Source: an uncultured Porphyromonadaceae bacterium
Lineage (GTDB): Bacteria > Bacteroidota > Bacteroidia > Bacteroidales > Muribaculaceae
Length of the DNA: 64,000 bases
Direction of reading: 5' to 3'
Assembly: GCA_900550395.1 (NCBI GenBank)
Contig: URSD01000010.1
Span: 1 to 64,000 of the forward strand
Made by a program: the position numbers and the translations under genes. How positions within the stretch are numbered: position 1 is the stretch's first letter; each line of letters begins with the position of its first letter. Below are positions 6,304 to 14,595 of the stretch, piece by piece. The notes below the pieces were generated by a model. It saw only the letters and a list, made by a program, of their open reading frames with translations. It was not told the origin of the DNA and searched no databases.

Positions 6304-7629
6304 ATGCAACCGCACAAAGCCCTACTGATATTCGCCGCACTTACCGCCACGCTGCCGGCCGGCGCCCAGTTCCACTTCCGCAACTCGGCACGTATGGCCG
6401 ACTCGGACGGCCTTGAGTCGCTTCAGGATGTAGAGATAGTAGCTATTGACGAGGACACCCCGGTGGATACCGTCGTCAGTCTGGCTCCGCTGCCGGCCTA
6501 CTTCTTTCTGCCGGCGGTATATTCACATTACGATTTTCCCGACACCGTGGACATAGCCGCCTCCGACTACAGCGGCAACCCCGCGCTGCGCTGGCTCGAG
6601 GATGCCAACGCCGTGGGAGCGCGCATGCAGCGCATACGCCACCGCTACTTCTTCGCCCATCCCGACGACCTGCCCTACATCGCGGCCGAGCTACCCGACG
6701 CGCCCAAGCGTTACTCGGCCATCGTAGACCCGAGCGACTTCTCCGTCGATATAGTGGAGAGCGTGACCGGTCCGGCCGCGGCGCCCACCGTCAAGGCCGA
6801 GGAGGTCAAGAAACGGCACTGGATACGCACCTTCAACGTCTCGCTTCAGTTCTCGCAGGCCTACGTGTCGCCCAACTGGTACCAGGGCGGCAAGAACAAC
6901 CTCAACATGCTCGGACAGATATACTACAACGTGAAGCTCAACCAGGAGTTCCACCCCAACATCCTGTTCGAGACTACGGCCCAGTACAAGCTCGGCATGA
7001 ACAACGCGCCGGACGACGAGTACCACGACTACAACATCAACGAGGACATCTTCCAGGTCAACAGCACCTTCGGTCTGAAGGCCGCACGCCGCTGGTACTA
7101 TTCTGTCACGGGGCAGTTCAAGACACAGCTGCTGAACAGCTATAAGCCCAACTCGCCCGACCTCAAAAGCGGATTCCTCTCGCCGGGCGACCTCACCGTG
7201 GGTCTCGGTATGACCTACAACTACGCCAACAAGAAGAAGACATTCACGTTCGATGCCAGCATCTCGCCACTGTCCTACAACCTGCGCACATGTACCAGCG
7301 ACCGCCTCAACCACGAGGACTACGACATACGGCAGGACCGCACGACGGCCCACAAGTTCGGCAGCAACGCGGAGGTGAAGATATACTGGAAGATGGCCTA
7401 CAACATCTACCTGCGCTCGCGGCTCTACGGCTTCTCCGACTATGAGAGCGTTCAGGCCGACTGGGAGAACACCATCGTGTTTGAAATCAACAAGTTCCTG
7501 ACTACCCAGCTGTTCATGCACGCCCGCTACGACACGCGCACGGCGCGTCTCGAGGACAGCAAGTGGCACAAGCTCCAGTTCAAGGAAATCCTCTCCATAG
7601 GCTTCGCCTACAAATTCAGCTCGCTCTGA
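6304..7629 (+). CDS. DUF3078 outer-membrane beta-barrel protein
   Basis: 441 residues with a signal peptide (MQPHKALLIFAALTATLPAGAQ). Long N-terminal periplasmic part, then from about residue 180 repeated amphipathic strands typical of DUF3078 (WIRTFNVSLQFSQAYVSPNWYQGG, IYYNVKLNQEFHPNILFE) ending in an aromatic-rich IGFAYKFSSL as in barrel proteins. DUF3078 proteins are common Bacteroidota outer-membrane proteins of unknown role. It follows menG by 62 bases and overlaps the next gene by one base (TGATG). Confidence 0.85.
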   Translation: MQPHKALLIFAALTATLPAGAQFHFRNSARMADSDGLESLQDVEIVAIDEDTPVDTVVSLAPLPAYFFLPAVYSHYDFPDTVDIAASDYSGNPALRWLEDANAVGARMQRIRHRYFFAHPDDLPYIAAELPDAPKRYSAIVDPSDFSVDIVESVTGPAAAPTVKAEEVKKRHWIRTFNVSLQFSQAYVSPNWYQGGKNNLNMLGQIYYNVKLNQEFHPNILFETTAQYKLGMNNAPDDEYHDYNINEDIFQVNSTFGLKAARRWYYSVTGQFKTQLLNSYKPNSPDLKSGFLSPGDLTVGLGMTYNYANKKKTFTFDASISPLSYNLRTCTSDRLNHEDYDIRQDRTTAHKFGSNAEVKIYWKMAYNIYLRSRLYGFSDYESVQADWENTIVFEINKFLTTQLFMHARYDTRTARLEDSKWHKLQFKEILSIGFAYKFSSL

Positions 7630-8111
7630 TGCGTCTTCACGCCGCTATACTGACGCTCCTTGCCTCGGCATGCCTCCTGACATGTCACGCGCAGCGCACC
7701 ACTCGCCCCGGTCGCACACAGGCCGCGCGCACTGCGGCCGAGCGTATGGCGCAGCCGGCGGCCGACACTCTCGTGCCGCCCTCCGGAGCCGTCGTCATAG
7801 CGGGTTACGACAAGACTCTCTCCTCGCGCCGCGAGAGCTTCTTCGTCACAAACGCCGCTGACTCCGCCACGCTGGTGTGGATACTCGCCACCATCGACTA
7901 TCTCGACATGCAGGGCCATCAGCTGCACCGCCGGCGCGCTACCATGCGCTGCGACATACCGCCGCGTCAGACCCGGCGCCTCGACATCCCGGCGTGGGAC
8001 CGCCAGGGCGTCTACTACTACCGCGGCTCCGAGCCGCGGCGGCGCGTGCAGGCGGCCGCCTCACCTTTTGAAATCAGCATCCGCATTGACTCCGTGGCCG
8101 TGCGGCGCTGA
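7629..8111 (+). CDS. Small secreted protein, function unknown
   Basis: 160 residues. N-terminal hydrophobic export signal (MRLHAAILTLLASACLLTCHAQ), then an Arg/Thr/Ala-rich linker and a compact domain with alternating strands (GAVVIAGYDKTLSSRRESFFV, ATLVWILATIDYLDMQGHQLHRR, QTRRLDIPAWDRQGVYYY). Content suggests a small beta-rich domain. Its start overlaps the stop of the DUF3078 gene, so it may be an accessory of that barrel protein. I do not recognise the family. Confidence 0.75.
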   Translation: MRLHAAILTLLASACLLTCHAQRTTRPGRTQAARTAAERMAQPAADTLVPPSGAVVIAGYDKTLSSRRESFFVTNAADSATLVWILATIDYLDMQGHQLHRRRATMRCDIPPRQTRRLDIPAWDRQGVYYYRGSEPRRRVQAAASPFEISIRIDSVAVRR

Positions 8112-8144
8112 CAGCCATTCACGTATTTTCAAATCCACATTACC

Positions 8145-8837
8145 ATGATAAAACGAATCCTATTCTCAGTCCTGCTCGCCGCGGCGGCAGCCACAGGCAT
8201 GCAAGCCGCCGGGGGCGCCAAGCCCGTAGTCTCGATTCTCGGCGACTCCTATTCCACATTCGACGGTTATATCCCGGAAGGCAACGAACCCTGGTATTTC
8301 GCCCGGGAGCGTGAGGAGCTCACCGATGTCCGCGACGTCCGCCAGACATGGTGGTGGCAGCTCGTGGCCGAAGGCGGCTACATACTCGGCGTCAACGATA
8401 GCTACAGCGGAGCCACGATAAGCTACACCGGCTACAACGGTGACGACTATCGCGCACGCTCCTTCAACACGCGTCTGGCGCGCATCGCTCCGCCCGATGT
8501 GCTGCTGATTTTCGGCGCCACCAACGACAGCTGGTGCGGCGCTCCCCTGGGCGAATACGTCTACGACAATCTCACGCTCGGCCACATGTACGAGTTCCGT
8601 CCGGCGCTCGGACGCCTGCTGCGGGAGGCGCAGGCGCGCATGCCGGGCACACGCATAGTCTACATCATCAACTCCGAGCTGAAGCCGGAAATCACCGAGT
8701 CGATATGCACGGAGTGCCGCCACTTCGGCGTGGAGTACGTGCTGCTGCACGATATCGACAAGCGCGCCGGCCACCCCACGGTCAAAGGCATGGAGCAGAT
8801 AAAGAACCAGGTGCTTAAAGCACTGGGCGGCAAGTAG
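8145..8837 (+). CDS. SGNH/GDSL-type hydrolase, secreted
   Basis: 230 residues with a signal peptide (to about residue 22). SGNH blocks are present: block I ILGDSYSTFDG (nucleophile Ser), block III FGATNDSW (Asn), and a C-terminal His in GHPTVKGMEQI. Such enzymes deacylate sugars or other esters. The substrate is unknown; a periplasmic or cell-surface location is expected. Confidence 0.85.
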   Translation: MIKRILFSVLLAAAAATGMQAAGGAKPVVSILGDSYSTFDGYIPEGNEPWYFAREREELTDVRDVRQTWWWQLVAEGGYILGVNDSYSGATISYTGYNGDDYRARSFNTRLARIAPPDVLLIFGATNDSWCGAPLGEYVYDNLTLGHMYEFRPALGRLLREAQARMPGTRIVYIINSELKPEITESICTECRHFGVEYVLLHDIDKRAGHPTVKGMEQIKNQVLKALGGK

Positions 8838-8859
8838 ATAAATTATATAATCCCTATAG

Positions 8860-10005
8860 TCAGATGGGTTTGCGCCAGGCGCGGCGGCGGCGGTGCTGTC
8901 GGTGCTCGAAGTAGTCCCACTGGCGCTGCACGTTGGCATTGACCTCAAGCTCCAGGTTGCTCTCGGCCCAGCGGTAGCCGTGGCTGATGTAGCGCGGGAT
9001 AAGGTCGGCGAAAAGCATGGAGTTCACGCCCTTGCCGAGCAGGTCCTTCCTGACGGCCACGAGCATGAGGTCCACCACGTCGACGCCGCGGCCGCGTATG
9101 GCTCCGAGCAGGTGCCACCAGCCCGTGGGGAACAGGCGGCCGCCGCTGCGGCGCAGCGCGGCCGAAAGCGACGGCATGGAGATGCCGGCGGCCGCGAGGC
9201 GCCCTTCGCCGTCGACGATGATGCTCAGGTCCTCCAGGCGCAGAATGCTCAGGTAGGTGTTCACGTAGCTGTCGATCATGCGGTCGGTCAGGGGCACAAA
9301 GCCGTAGAGGTCGGCGTAGGCCTCGTTGATAAGGCGGAAGAACGCGTGGCCGTATTTGCGCTTCAGCTCCTTCTTCGACGTGAACCTCACGCTGTGGAGG
9401 TCGTATTTCCGGGCCACGATGTCGGCGATGCGCTGCATCTTCTCCGGCACGGCTTCGGGCACCTTCATGCGGAACTCTATCCAGTCGGCGTCCTTGGCGA
9501 ATCCCATGCGCTCCATGTGCCTGGGGTAGTAGGGATAGTTATATATGGTAGCCATGGTGCCCATCTCGTCGAAGCCTTCCACGAGCATGCCCTCGTGGTC
9601 CATGTCGGTGAAGCCCATCGGGCCTATCATCTCTGTCATGCCCATGCTGCGGCCCCACTGCGCGGCGGCATCGAAGAGGGCGTCGACCACGTCAGCGTCG
9701 TCGATGAAGTCGACCCATCCGAAGCGCATCGCCTTGCTGCCGAAGCGCCTGTTGGCCTCGCGGTTGATTATGGCCGTGATGCGGCCCACCGGCTTGCCTC
9801 CGCGCCAGGCCATGAAGCTCTGCGAGTCGCATTGCTCGGCGGCGGGATTGCGTTTGGGGTCGAGGGTCTCCAGTTCGTCCACTATCAGCGGCGGCACGAA
9901 GCAGGCGTTGCCCTTGTAGAGGTCGATACCGAAGTGTATATAGCGCAGCAGCTCTGCGCGCGTGGGGCGCAGAGCCGTTATTTCTATTTTGTCTTTATCA
10001 GTCAT
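8860..10005 (-). CDS. GNAT-superfamily N-acetyltransferase-like protein
   Basis: 381 residues. An N-terminal GNAT-like region (FMAWRGGKPVGRITAIINREANRRFG) is followed by IGPMGFTDMDHEGMLVEGFDE and a second half with DLMLVAVRKDLLGKGVNSMLFADLI, resembling the acetyl-CoA-binding helix of GNAT proteins. It is similar to the conserved Bacteroidales proteins annotated as N-acetyltransferase; the substrate is unknown. It lies 5 bases downstream of the pseudokinase gene on the same strand, so the two are cotranscribed. Confidence 0.7.
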   Translation of the reverse strand: MTDKDKIEITALRPTRAELLRYIHFGIDLYKGNACFVPPLIVDELETLDPKRNPAAEQCDSQSFMAWRGGKPVGRITAIINREANRRFGSKAMRFGWVDFIDDADVVDALFDAAAQWGRSMGMTEMIGPMGFTDMDHEGMLVEGFDEMGTMATIYNYPYYPRHMERMGFAKDADWIEFRMKVPEAVPEKMQRIADIVARKYDLHSVRFTSKKELKRKYGHAFFRLINEAYADLYGFVPLTDRMIDSYVNTYLSILRLEDLSIIVDGEGRLAAAGISMPSLSAALRRSGGRLFPTGWWHLLGAIRGRGVDVVDLMLVAVRKDLLGKGVNSMLFADLIPRYISHGYRWAESNLELEVNANVQRQWDYFEHRQHRRRRAWRKPI

Positions 10006-10010
10006 AGCGT

Positions 10011-10757
10011 TCAGTTCACGGGCTTTGTCGAGAGCCAGGCCAGCAGAATGACCATTACGGAGAGGAATGCGATTATTATCAGGTAGAAGCGGCGTCCGGT
10101 GCGGGTGCCCTCGAGTGCGATGTGCAGGTCGTGGGCGTCGGCTATGCGGCGGTGGCCGTCGCGGCGCAGGCAGCGCTCGGCCACGCTGCGCAGCTGCGGG
10201 TCGGCTATTCCGCTGGCATCCAGCGTCTCTGTCACTATCTGCCCGTAGGCCCGGACGTCGTCGCAGGCCATGGCGGGAGAGGTGGCCTCATGCTGGTCGA
10301 AGCCCACGTCGATAAGTTTCAGGTTGCCGATGTTTTCGGTGAAGATGATGCGCTCGGGGCGTATCGGATGATGCACGATGTGGTTGCTCTGGATGTATTC
10401 GAGCGCCGCGGGCAGGCAGCGGCGCAGCTGCTCGATGTGCGCCTCCGTCACCTCGCCTTTGTCGATAAGCTTCCGCAGCGACGTGCCGTAGACGTCGTCG
10501 AAGATGATGCAGCGGCCGAGACCTGGCACATCCTCGAAGTCGTTAACCATCACGATGTTGGGGTGGGCGAGATTGTAGCGCACGTCGAACTCCTTCTCAA
10601 TCATGGCCTGATACTCGGCCTTGTCGCGGAATTCAGGACGCAGAGTCTTCATCATCACCCACTTGCCAAGCTTGCGGGCAGTATAGACGTTATAGAATTC
10701 CTCGTCCCATTCGGGAAGATGCTCTATCTCTGTCCAACGTTGAGCTGTATCGGCCAT
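10011..10757 (-). CDS. Tail-anchored protein-kinase-like protein (predicted pseudokinase)
   Basis: 248 residues. The kinase fold is recognisable: VMMKTL (beta3 Lys, residue 37), a helix-C Glu in MIEKEFDVRYNLAHPNIV, a hinge (GRCIIFDDVYG) and a C-lobe. The catalytic loop that should read HRDLKPEN reads HHPIRPER, so the catalytic Asp and the Mg-binding Asn are missing; DFG is DVG. A single transmembrane helix (FYLIIIAFLSVMVILLAWL, residues 224-242) ends the protein, anchoring the kinase domain on the cytoplasmic side. The start at 10757 is used because the promoter box at 10817-10824 lies downstream of the longer frame's start. It is probably a binding or scaffold protein rather than an enzyme. 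Confidence 0.75.
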   Translation of the reverse strand: MADTAQRWTEIEHLPEWDEEFYNVYTARKLGKWVMMKTLRPEFRDKAEYQAMIEKEFDVRYNLAHPNIVMVNDFEDVPGLGRCIIFDDVYGTSLRKLIDKGEVTEAHIEQLRRCLPAALEYIQSNHIVHHPIRPERIIFTENIGNLKLIDVGFDQHEATSPAMACDDVRAYGQIVTETLDASGIADPQLRSVAERCLRRDGHRRIADAHDLHIALEGTRTGRRFYLIIIAFLSVMVILLAWLSTKPVN

Positions 10758-11012
10758 TTTTTGAATCCGGGATATGAAATTAATATAAATCAGATGCCTG
10801 CCGGCGTAACACGGTGCAAATTTACTCAAAATTTTGCATTAACACCATGTATATAAAAAAATTACCCGTCATCTCGACGAGCAATCTTCTTAACCTTAAA
10901 TCTAATACCATGAAAAACACGTTGCAAAATTAGCGGTTTTATGTTATATAACATACTTTTTAGGTTAAAAAATTCATTGAGTTAACAATATTTAACCTTT
11001 AGGGTGCAAAAA
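10758..11012. other. AT-rich intergenic region without a gene
   Basis: Contains the promoter box at 10817-10824, a second minus-strand TAATTTTG at 10925-10932, and a seven-codon plus-strand micro-frame from the ATG at 10910 (M-K-N-T-L-Q-N, then stop), too short to support. Nothing else recognised. Confidence 0.5.
10817..10824 (-). promoter_or_regulatory. -7 box for pseudokinase-GNAT genes
   Basis: TAAATTTG on the minus strand, 59 bases before the ATG at 10757. No clear -33 TTTG. Confidence 0.45.
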
Positions 11013-11054
11013 TCCGGTGACGGAAAACGCATTATCGTGCGTTCCGTCACCGGA
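11013..11054 (-). terminator. Intrinsic terminator of serA
   Basis: A stem tccggtgacgg / ccgtcaccgga with inner aacgca / tgcgtt, followed on the minus strand by UUUUU. It lies 20 bases after the serA stop codon. Confidence 0.85.
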
Positions 11055-11073
11055 ATAAATCACTGTTGTACGG

Positions 11074-11991
11074 TCAGTTGACGCGGAAACGTGTGTTGCC
11101 GTCGCGGAAGAAGGCTACAATCTGACGCGCGGCGGCCAGGCCTGCGTTGATGTTGGCCTCGGCTGTCTGCGCTCCCATCTTCTTCGGCGTGAAGAACACG
11201 CGGCCCGGGCAATCGGCTGCGAGAGCGTCGGCGCAGTCGGGGCGCACGTCGGCCAGATAGCGCAGGTCGGGACGCTCGGCCATCACGCGCTGCAGGCCTG
11301 CTTCGTCAATGACCTCCTTGCGGGCGGTGTTGATGAGGACGCCGCCCTTGGGCATAAGGCCGATGAGAGCCGCGCCTATGCTGCCGCGGGTCTCGGGCGT
11401 GGCGGGGATGTGTATGCTCACGACGTCGTTGCCGGCGTAGAGAGCCTCCACGCTGTCGACGGGTTCAACGCCTGCCTCGCGCATGACCTCGGGCGGGCAG
11501 AAGGGGTCGTAGGCGCTGACGTGCATGCCGAATCCGGCGGCGATGCGCGCCACGCAGCGGCCCACCTGCCCGAAGGCCTGGAGGCCAAGACGCTTGTCGC
11601 GCAGCTCGGTGCCGCTGGTGCCGGCATACATGTTGCGCACGGCCATGACGGCCATGCCGAACACAAGCTCGGCCACGGCGTTGGAGTTCTGGCCCGGAGT
11701 GTTCTCGGCCACCACGCCTGCATCGGTGGCAGCATGGAGGTCGATGTTGTCGTAGCCGGCGCCGGCGCGTACCACAATCTTGAGGTGCGGGGCGGCGGCG
11801 AACACCTCGGCGTCAACCTTGTCGCTGCGCACTATGAGCGCGTCGGCCGTTGCCACGGCGTCAAGCAGCGCGCTGCGGTCGGTGTATTTCTCCAGCAGGA
11901 CCAGCTCATGGCCTGCGGCCTGCGCCACCTCGCGTATGCCGGCGACGGCGACGGGTGCGAAGGGCTTCTCTGTGGCGACTAATATCTTCAT
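11074..11991 (-). CDS. serA: D-3-phosphoglycerate dehydrogenase-like
   Basis: 305 residues, the short Bacteroidales form without an ACT domain. The substrate-binding part has VVRAGAGYDNIDLHAATDAGV and NTPGQNSNAVAELV; the NAD-binding part has LGLQAFGQVGRCVA, where the first Gly of GxGxxG is Ala as in other Bacteroidales forms, then NTARKEVIDE and the C-terminal FFTPKKMGAQTAEANINAG. It oxidises 3-phosphoglycerate in the first step of serine synthesis. serC lies just upstream on the same strand; a 359-bp mobile element now separates them. Confidence 0.9.
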   Translation of the reverse strand: MKILVATEKPFAPVAVAGIREVAQAAGHELVLLEKYTDRSALLDAVATADALIVRSDKVDAEVFAAAPHLKIVVRAGAGYDNIDLHAATDAGVVAENTPGQNSNAVAELVFGMAVMAVRNMYAGTSGTELRDKRLGLQAFGQVGRCVARIAAGFGMHVSAYDPFCPPEVMREAGVEPVDSVEALYAGNDVVSIHIPATPETRGSIGAALIGLMPKGGVLINTARKEVIDEAGLQRVMAERPDLRYLADVRPDCADALAADCPGRVFFTPKKMGAQTAEANINAGLAAARQIVAFFRDGNTRFRVN

Positions 11992-12000
11992 GGCGGTTAA

Positions 12001-12359
12001 GAGGCTGTTTAAAAACAGATGTTAACGCAGGGGCGGTCAATCTCCGAGCGATTTTTGTCGTCTGATGAGGGAGTGTGGCCGTAGCCACTCGACCGAAGAA
12101 GACGGCGGAAAGCGCCGGAGAGGGACCGAGGCGAGCTGACTTTTATCATCTGTTTGTTTATCATACTGTTATTTTAATATTTCTTTCGTTTTGTCCGGAG
12201 GCTGATTTTATCATGAAAAGTTACTTCGGCTTTGCATCTTTTGGGTGTCTTTCATCCTTTGTCACAGTCGCGTACATCCAGTACGCTCCTGCTCCCGCAG
12301 GATGAAATACCCTCCAAAATCTGCAACCCCTGTGTTAACATCTGTTTTTAAACAGCCTC
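12001..12359. mobile_element. 359-bp MITE-like element, copy 1
   Basis: It is bounded by long terminal inverted repeats (gaggctgtttaaaaacagat / atctgtttttaaacagcctc, extending through gttaac and caggg) of about 32 bases. The inside holds small hairpins (GTGGC-CGTA-GCCAC; CCTGC-TCCC-GCAGG) and no credible gene. Copy 2 lies at 27323-27681 with the same length and only about four differences. Flanks are TAA / TTA, so no exact target duplication is seen. It fills the whole serC-serA gap: its right end abuts the serC stop codon and its left end is 9 bases from the serA start. It is probably moved in trans by a transposase encoded elsewhere. Confidence 0.85.
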
Positions 12360-13430
12360 TTACTTATGTGTTGCCTCGAAATCGTTCATAGCCTCCACGA
12401 GGGCGTCGACGCTCTCCATGGGCAGGGCGTTGTAGAGCGACGCACGGAAGCCGCCCACGCTGCGGTGGCCCTTGATGCCGACGATGCCGCGCTGCGCGCA
12501 GAAGTCCACGAAGTCCTTCTCCAGATGCTTGAAAGGAGGAGCCATGACGAAGGTCACGTTCATCAGCGAACGGTCCTCCATGACGGCCGTGCCCTCGAAC
12601 ATCTCGCTGTTGTCGATGGCGTCGTAGAGCTTGGCGGCCTTAAGCTCGGCGCGGCTCTGAAGCTCGCGTATGCCGCCGAGCTGCTTGTAGTAGCGCAGGG
12701 TCTGGAGCGCGGTGAAGATGGGCAGCACTGGGGGAGTGTTGAACATCGAGCCCTTCTCCACGTGTGTGCGGTAGTCGAGCATGGTGGGAATCTTGCGGTC
12801 CGCATGGCCCAGGGCGGCGTCCTTGACGATTACCAGCGTCACGCCCGCGGGGGCGAGGTTCTTCTGCGCGCCGGCGTATATGGCGTCGTAACGGGCCACG
12901 TCGACGGGACGCGTGAAGATGTCGGAACTCATGTCGGCCACCAGCGGGCAGGGAACGTCGAGGTCGTCGCGCAGCTCGGTGCCGTAGATGGTATTGTTGG
13001 TGGTGATGTGCAGGTAGTCGAGGCCTTCAGGCACATGGTAGTCGTGCGGATAGTAGGTATAGTGGGCGTCCTCGCTGCTTGCCAGCACGTCGACGTCGCC
13101 GAAGAGGCGCGCCTCCTTGATGGCCTTGTGGGCCCAGGTGCCGGTGTCGAGATAGCCCGCGCGGGTGCGCAGCAGGTTGTAGGGAATCATGCAGAACTGC
13201 ATGGAGGCGCCGCCGCCCAGCCACAGCACACTGTAGCCTTCGGGCACGTTGAGCAGTTCCTTCACCAGAGCACCGGCCTCGTCGATGACGGCCTGGAACT
13301 CCTTGCTGCGGTGCGACACCGACAGCAGCGAGATACCCGTGCCGGCAAAGTCGCGTATGGCGTCGATTGTGTTGTTGATGGCATAATCGCTCAGTATCGA
13401 CGGTCCGGCGTAAAAATTGTGTTTCTTCAT
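12360..13430 (-). CDS. serC: Phosphoserine aminotransferase
   Basis: 356 residues, class-V PLP aminotransferase. Motifs: NFYAGPSILSDYAI at the N-terminus, LWLGGGASMQFCMIPYNLL, the PLP lysine in YAGAQKNLAPAG, and the C-terminal KGHRSVGGFRASLYNA. It converts 3-phosphohydroxypyruvate to phosphoserine (and serves in pyridoxine synthesis). It is followed by serA, the preceding step of the same pathway. The stop codon overlaps the edge of the 359-bp element. Confidence 0.96.
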   Translation of the reverse strand: MKKHNFYAGPSILSDYAINNTIDAIRDFAGTGISLLSVSHRSKEFQAVIDEAGALVKELLNVPEGYSVLWLGGGASMQFCMIPYNLLRTRAGYLDTGTWAHKAIKEARLFGDVDVLASSEDAHYTYYPHDYHVPEGLDYLHITTNNTIYGTELRDDLDVPCPLVADMSSDIFTRPVDVARYDAIYAGAQKNLAPAGVTLVIVKDAALGHADRKIPTMLDYRTHVEKGSMFNTPPVLPIFTALQTLRYYKQLGGIRELQSRAELKAAKLYDAIDNSEMFEGTAVMEDRSLMNVTFVMAPPFKHLEKDFVDFCAQRGIVGIKGHRSVGGFRASLYNALPMESVDALVEAMNDFEATHK

Positions 13431-13463
13431 AACTTGCAGTTATTTTGAGAGGGATTGTTTTTG

Positions 13464-13471
13464 CAAATATA
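13464..13471 (-). promoter_or_regulatory. -7 box for serC
   Basis: TATATTTG on the minus strand, 33 bases before the serC ATG. Confidence 0.45.
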
Positions 13472-13536
13472 AAACAATTATCTCACAAAATGCCCGCAAC
13501 CCTCAAATATTTTCAACCTGAAGCGAACGGGGCGCC

Positions 13537-14595
13537 TTATTCCCCGGCGGAGTCGAAGGAGAAGAGACCCAGATTGTCGGCGTTGGCGATGCCGAGGTGG
13601 CTGTAGGCCAGGTCGGTGACTTCGCGGCCGCGCGGGGTGCGCTTTATAAAACCTTCCTTTATAAGGTAGGGTTCGTACACCTCTTCTATGGTGCCGGGGT
13701 CCTCGCCGAGGGCGGTGGCGATGGTGGAGAGACCCACCGGGCCGCCCTTGAACTTGGTGATGACCGTGCGCAGCAGCTTGTTGTCTATCTCGTCGAGGCC
13801 GTAGCGGTCGATGTTGAGGGCCTCGAGGGCATAGCGGGCGATGTCGAGGTCGATGTCGCCGCTGCCGCGCACCTGGGCGAAGTCGCGCACGCGCCGCAGC
13901 AGAGCGTTGGCGATACGCGGCGTACCGCGGCTGCGCAGTGCTATTTCGAGGGCGGCGTCCTCCGATATTTTCACTCCCAGCAGCCTTGCCGAGCGCTCCA
14001 CGATGCCGCGCAGCACGGCGTGGTCGTAGTATTCCAGATGGCACTTGATGCCGAATCGCGCGCGTAGCGGCGACGTCAGCAGGCCGCTGCGGGTGGTGGC
14101 GCCAACGAGGGTGAAGGGCTCCAGGTTGAGCTGCACCGACCGTGCGCCGGGGCCCTTGTCTATCATTATGTCGATGCGGTAGTCCTCCATCGCCGAGTAC
14201 AGGTATTCCTCCACCACGGGGCTGAGGCGGTGTATCTCGTCGATGAACAGCACATCGTTGGTTTCGAGCGACGTCAGGATGCCCGCCAGATCGCCGGGCT
14301 TGTCGAGCACGGGGCCGGAGGTGATCTTCATGCCCACGCCCAGCTCGTTGGCCACGATGCCGGCCAGCGTGGTCTTGCCCAGGCCGGGAGGACCGAAGAG
14401 CAGGATGTGGTCCAGAGCCTCGCGGCGCATGCGGGCCGCGGCCACGAACACGCGCAGGTTGTCCACTATCTTCTCCTGTCCGCGGAAAGCCTCGAACTGG
14501 TCGGGACGCAGGGCGCGCTCCATGTCGCGTTCGCTGCCCCCCGAGGGAGTCTCGCGGCTGTCGCGTATATCGAATTTATCGTCGGACATCGTCAT
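13537..14595 (-). CDS. ruvB: Holliday junction branch-migration helicase RuvB
   Basis: 352 residues. Walker A LLFGPPGLGKTTLAGIVANE, Walker B / sensor FIDEIHRLSPVVEEYLY, the RuvB segment MIDKGPGARSVQLNLEPFTLVGATTRSG, and the winged-helix DNA-binding C-terminus (IEEVYEPYLIKEGFIKRTPRGR). With RuvA it drives branch migration. The ATG at 14595 overlaps the stop codon of the glycosyltransferase gene (ATGA); a second ATG two codons later is possible. Confidence 0.97.
   Translation of the reverse strand: MTMSDDKFDIRDSRETPSGGSERDMERALRPDQFEAFRGQEKIVDNLRVFVAAARMRREALDHILLFGPPGLGKTTLAGIVANELGVGMKITSGPVLDKPGDLAGILTSLETNDVLFIDEIHRLSPVVEEYLYSAMEDYRIDIMIDKGPGARSVQLNLEPFTLVGATTRSGLLTSPLRARFGIKCHLEYYDHAVLRGIVERSARLLGVKISEDAALEIALRSRGTPRIANALLRRVRDFAQVRGSGDIDLDIARYALEALNIDRYGLDEIDNKLLRTVITKFKGGPVGLSTIATALGEDPGTIEEVYEPYLIKEGFIKRTPRGREVTDLAYSHLGIANADNLGLFSFDSAGE

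Noticed and set aside
12075..12305. 76-codon frame inside the 359-bp element, also in copy 2
   Set aside because: Identical only because the copies are identical; it has no family resemblance, and the element has terminal inverted repeats typical of non-coding MITEs.
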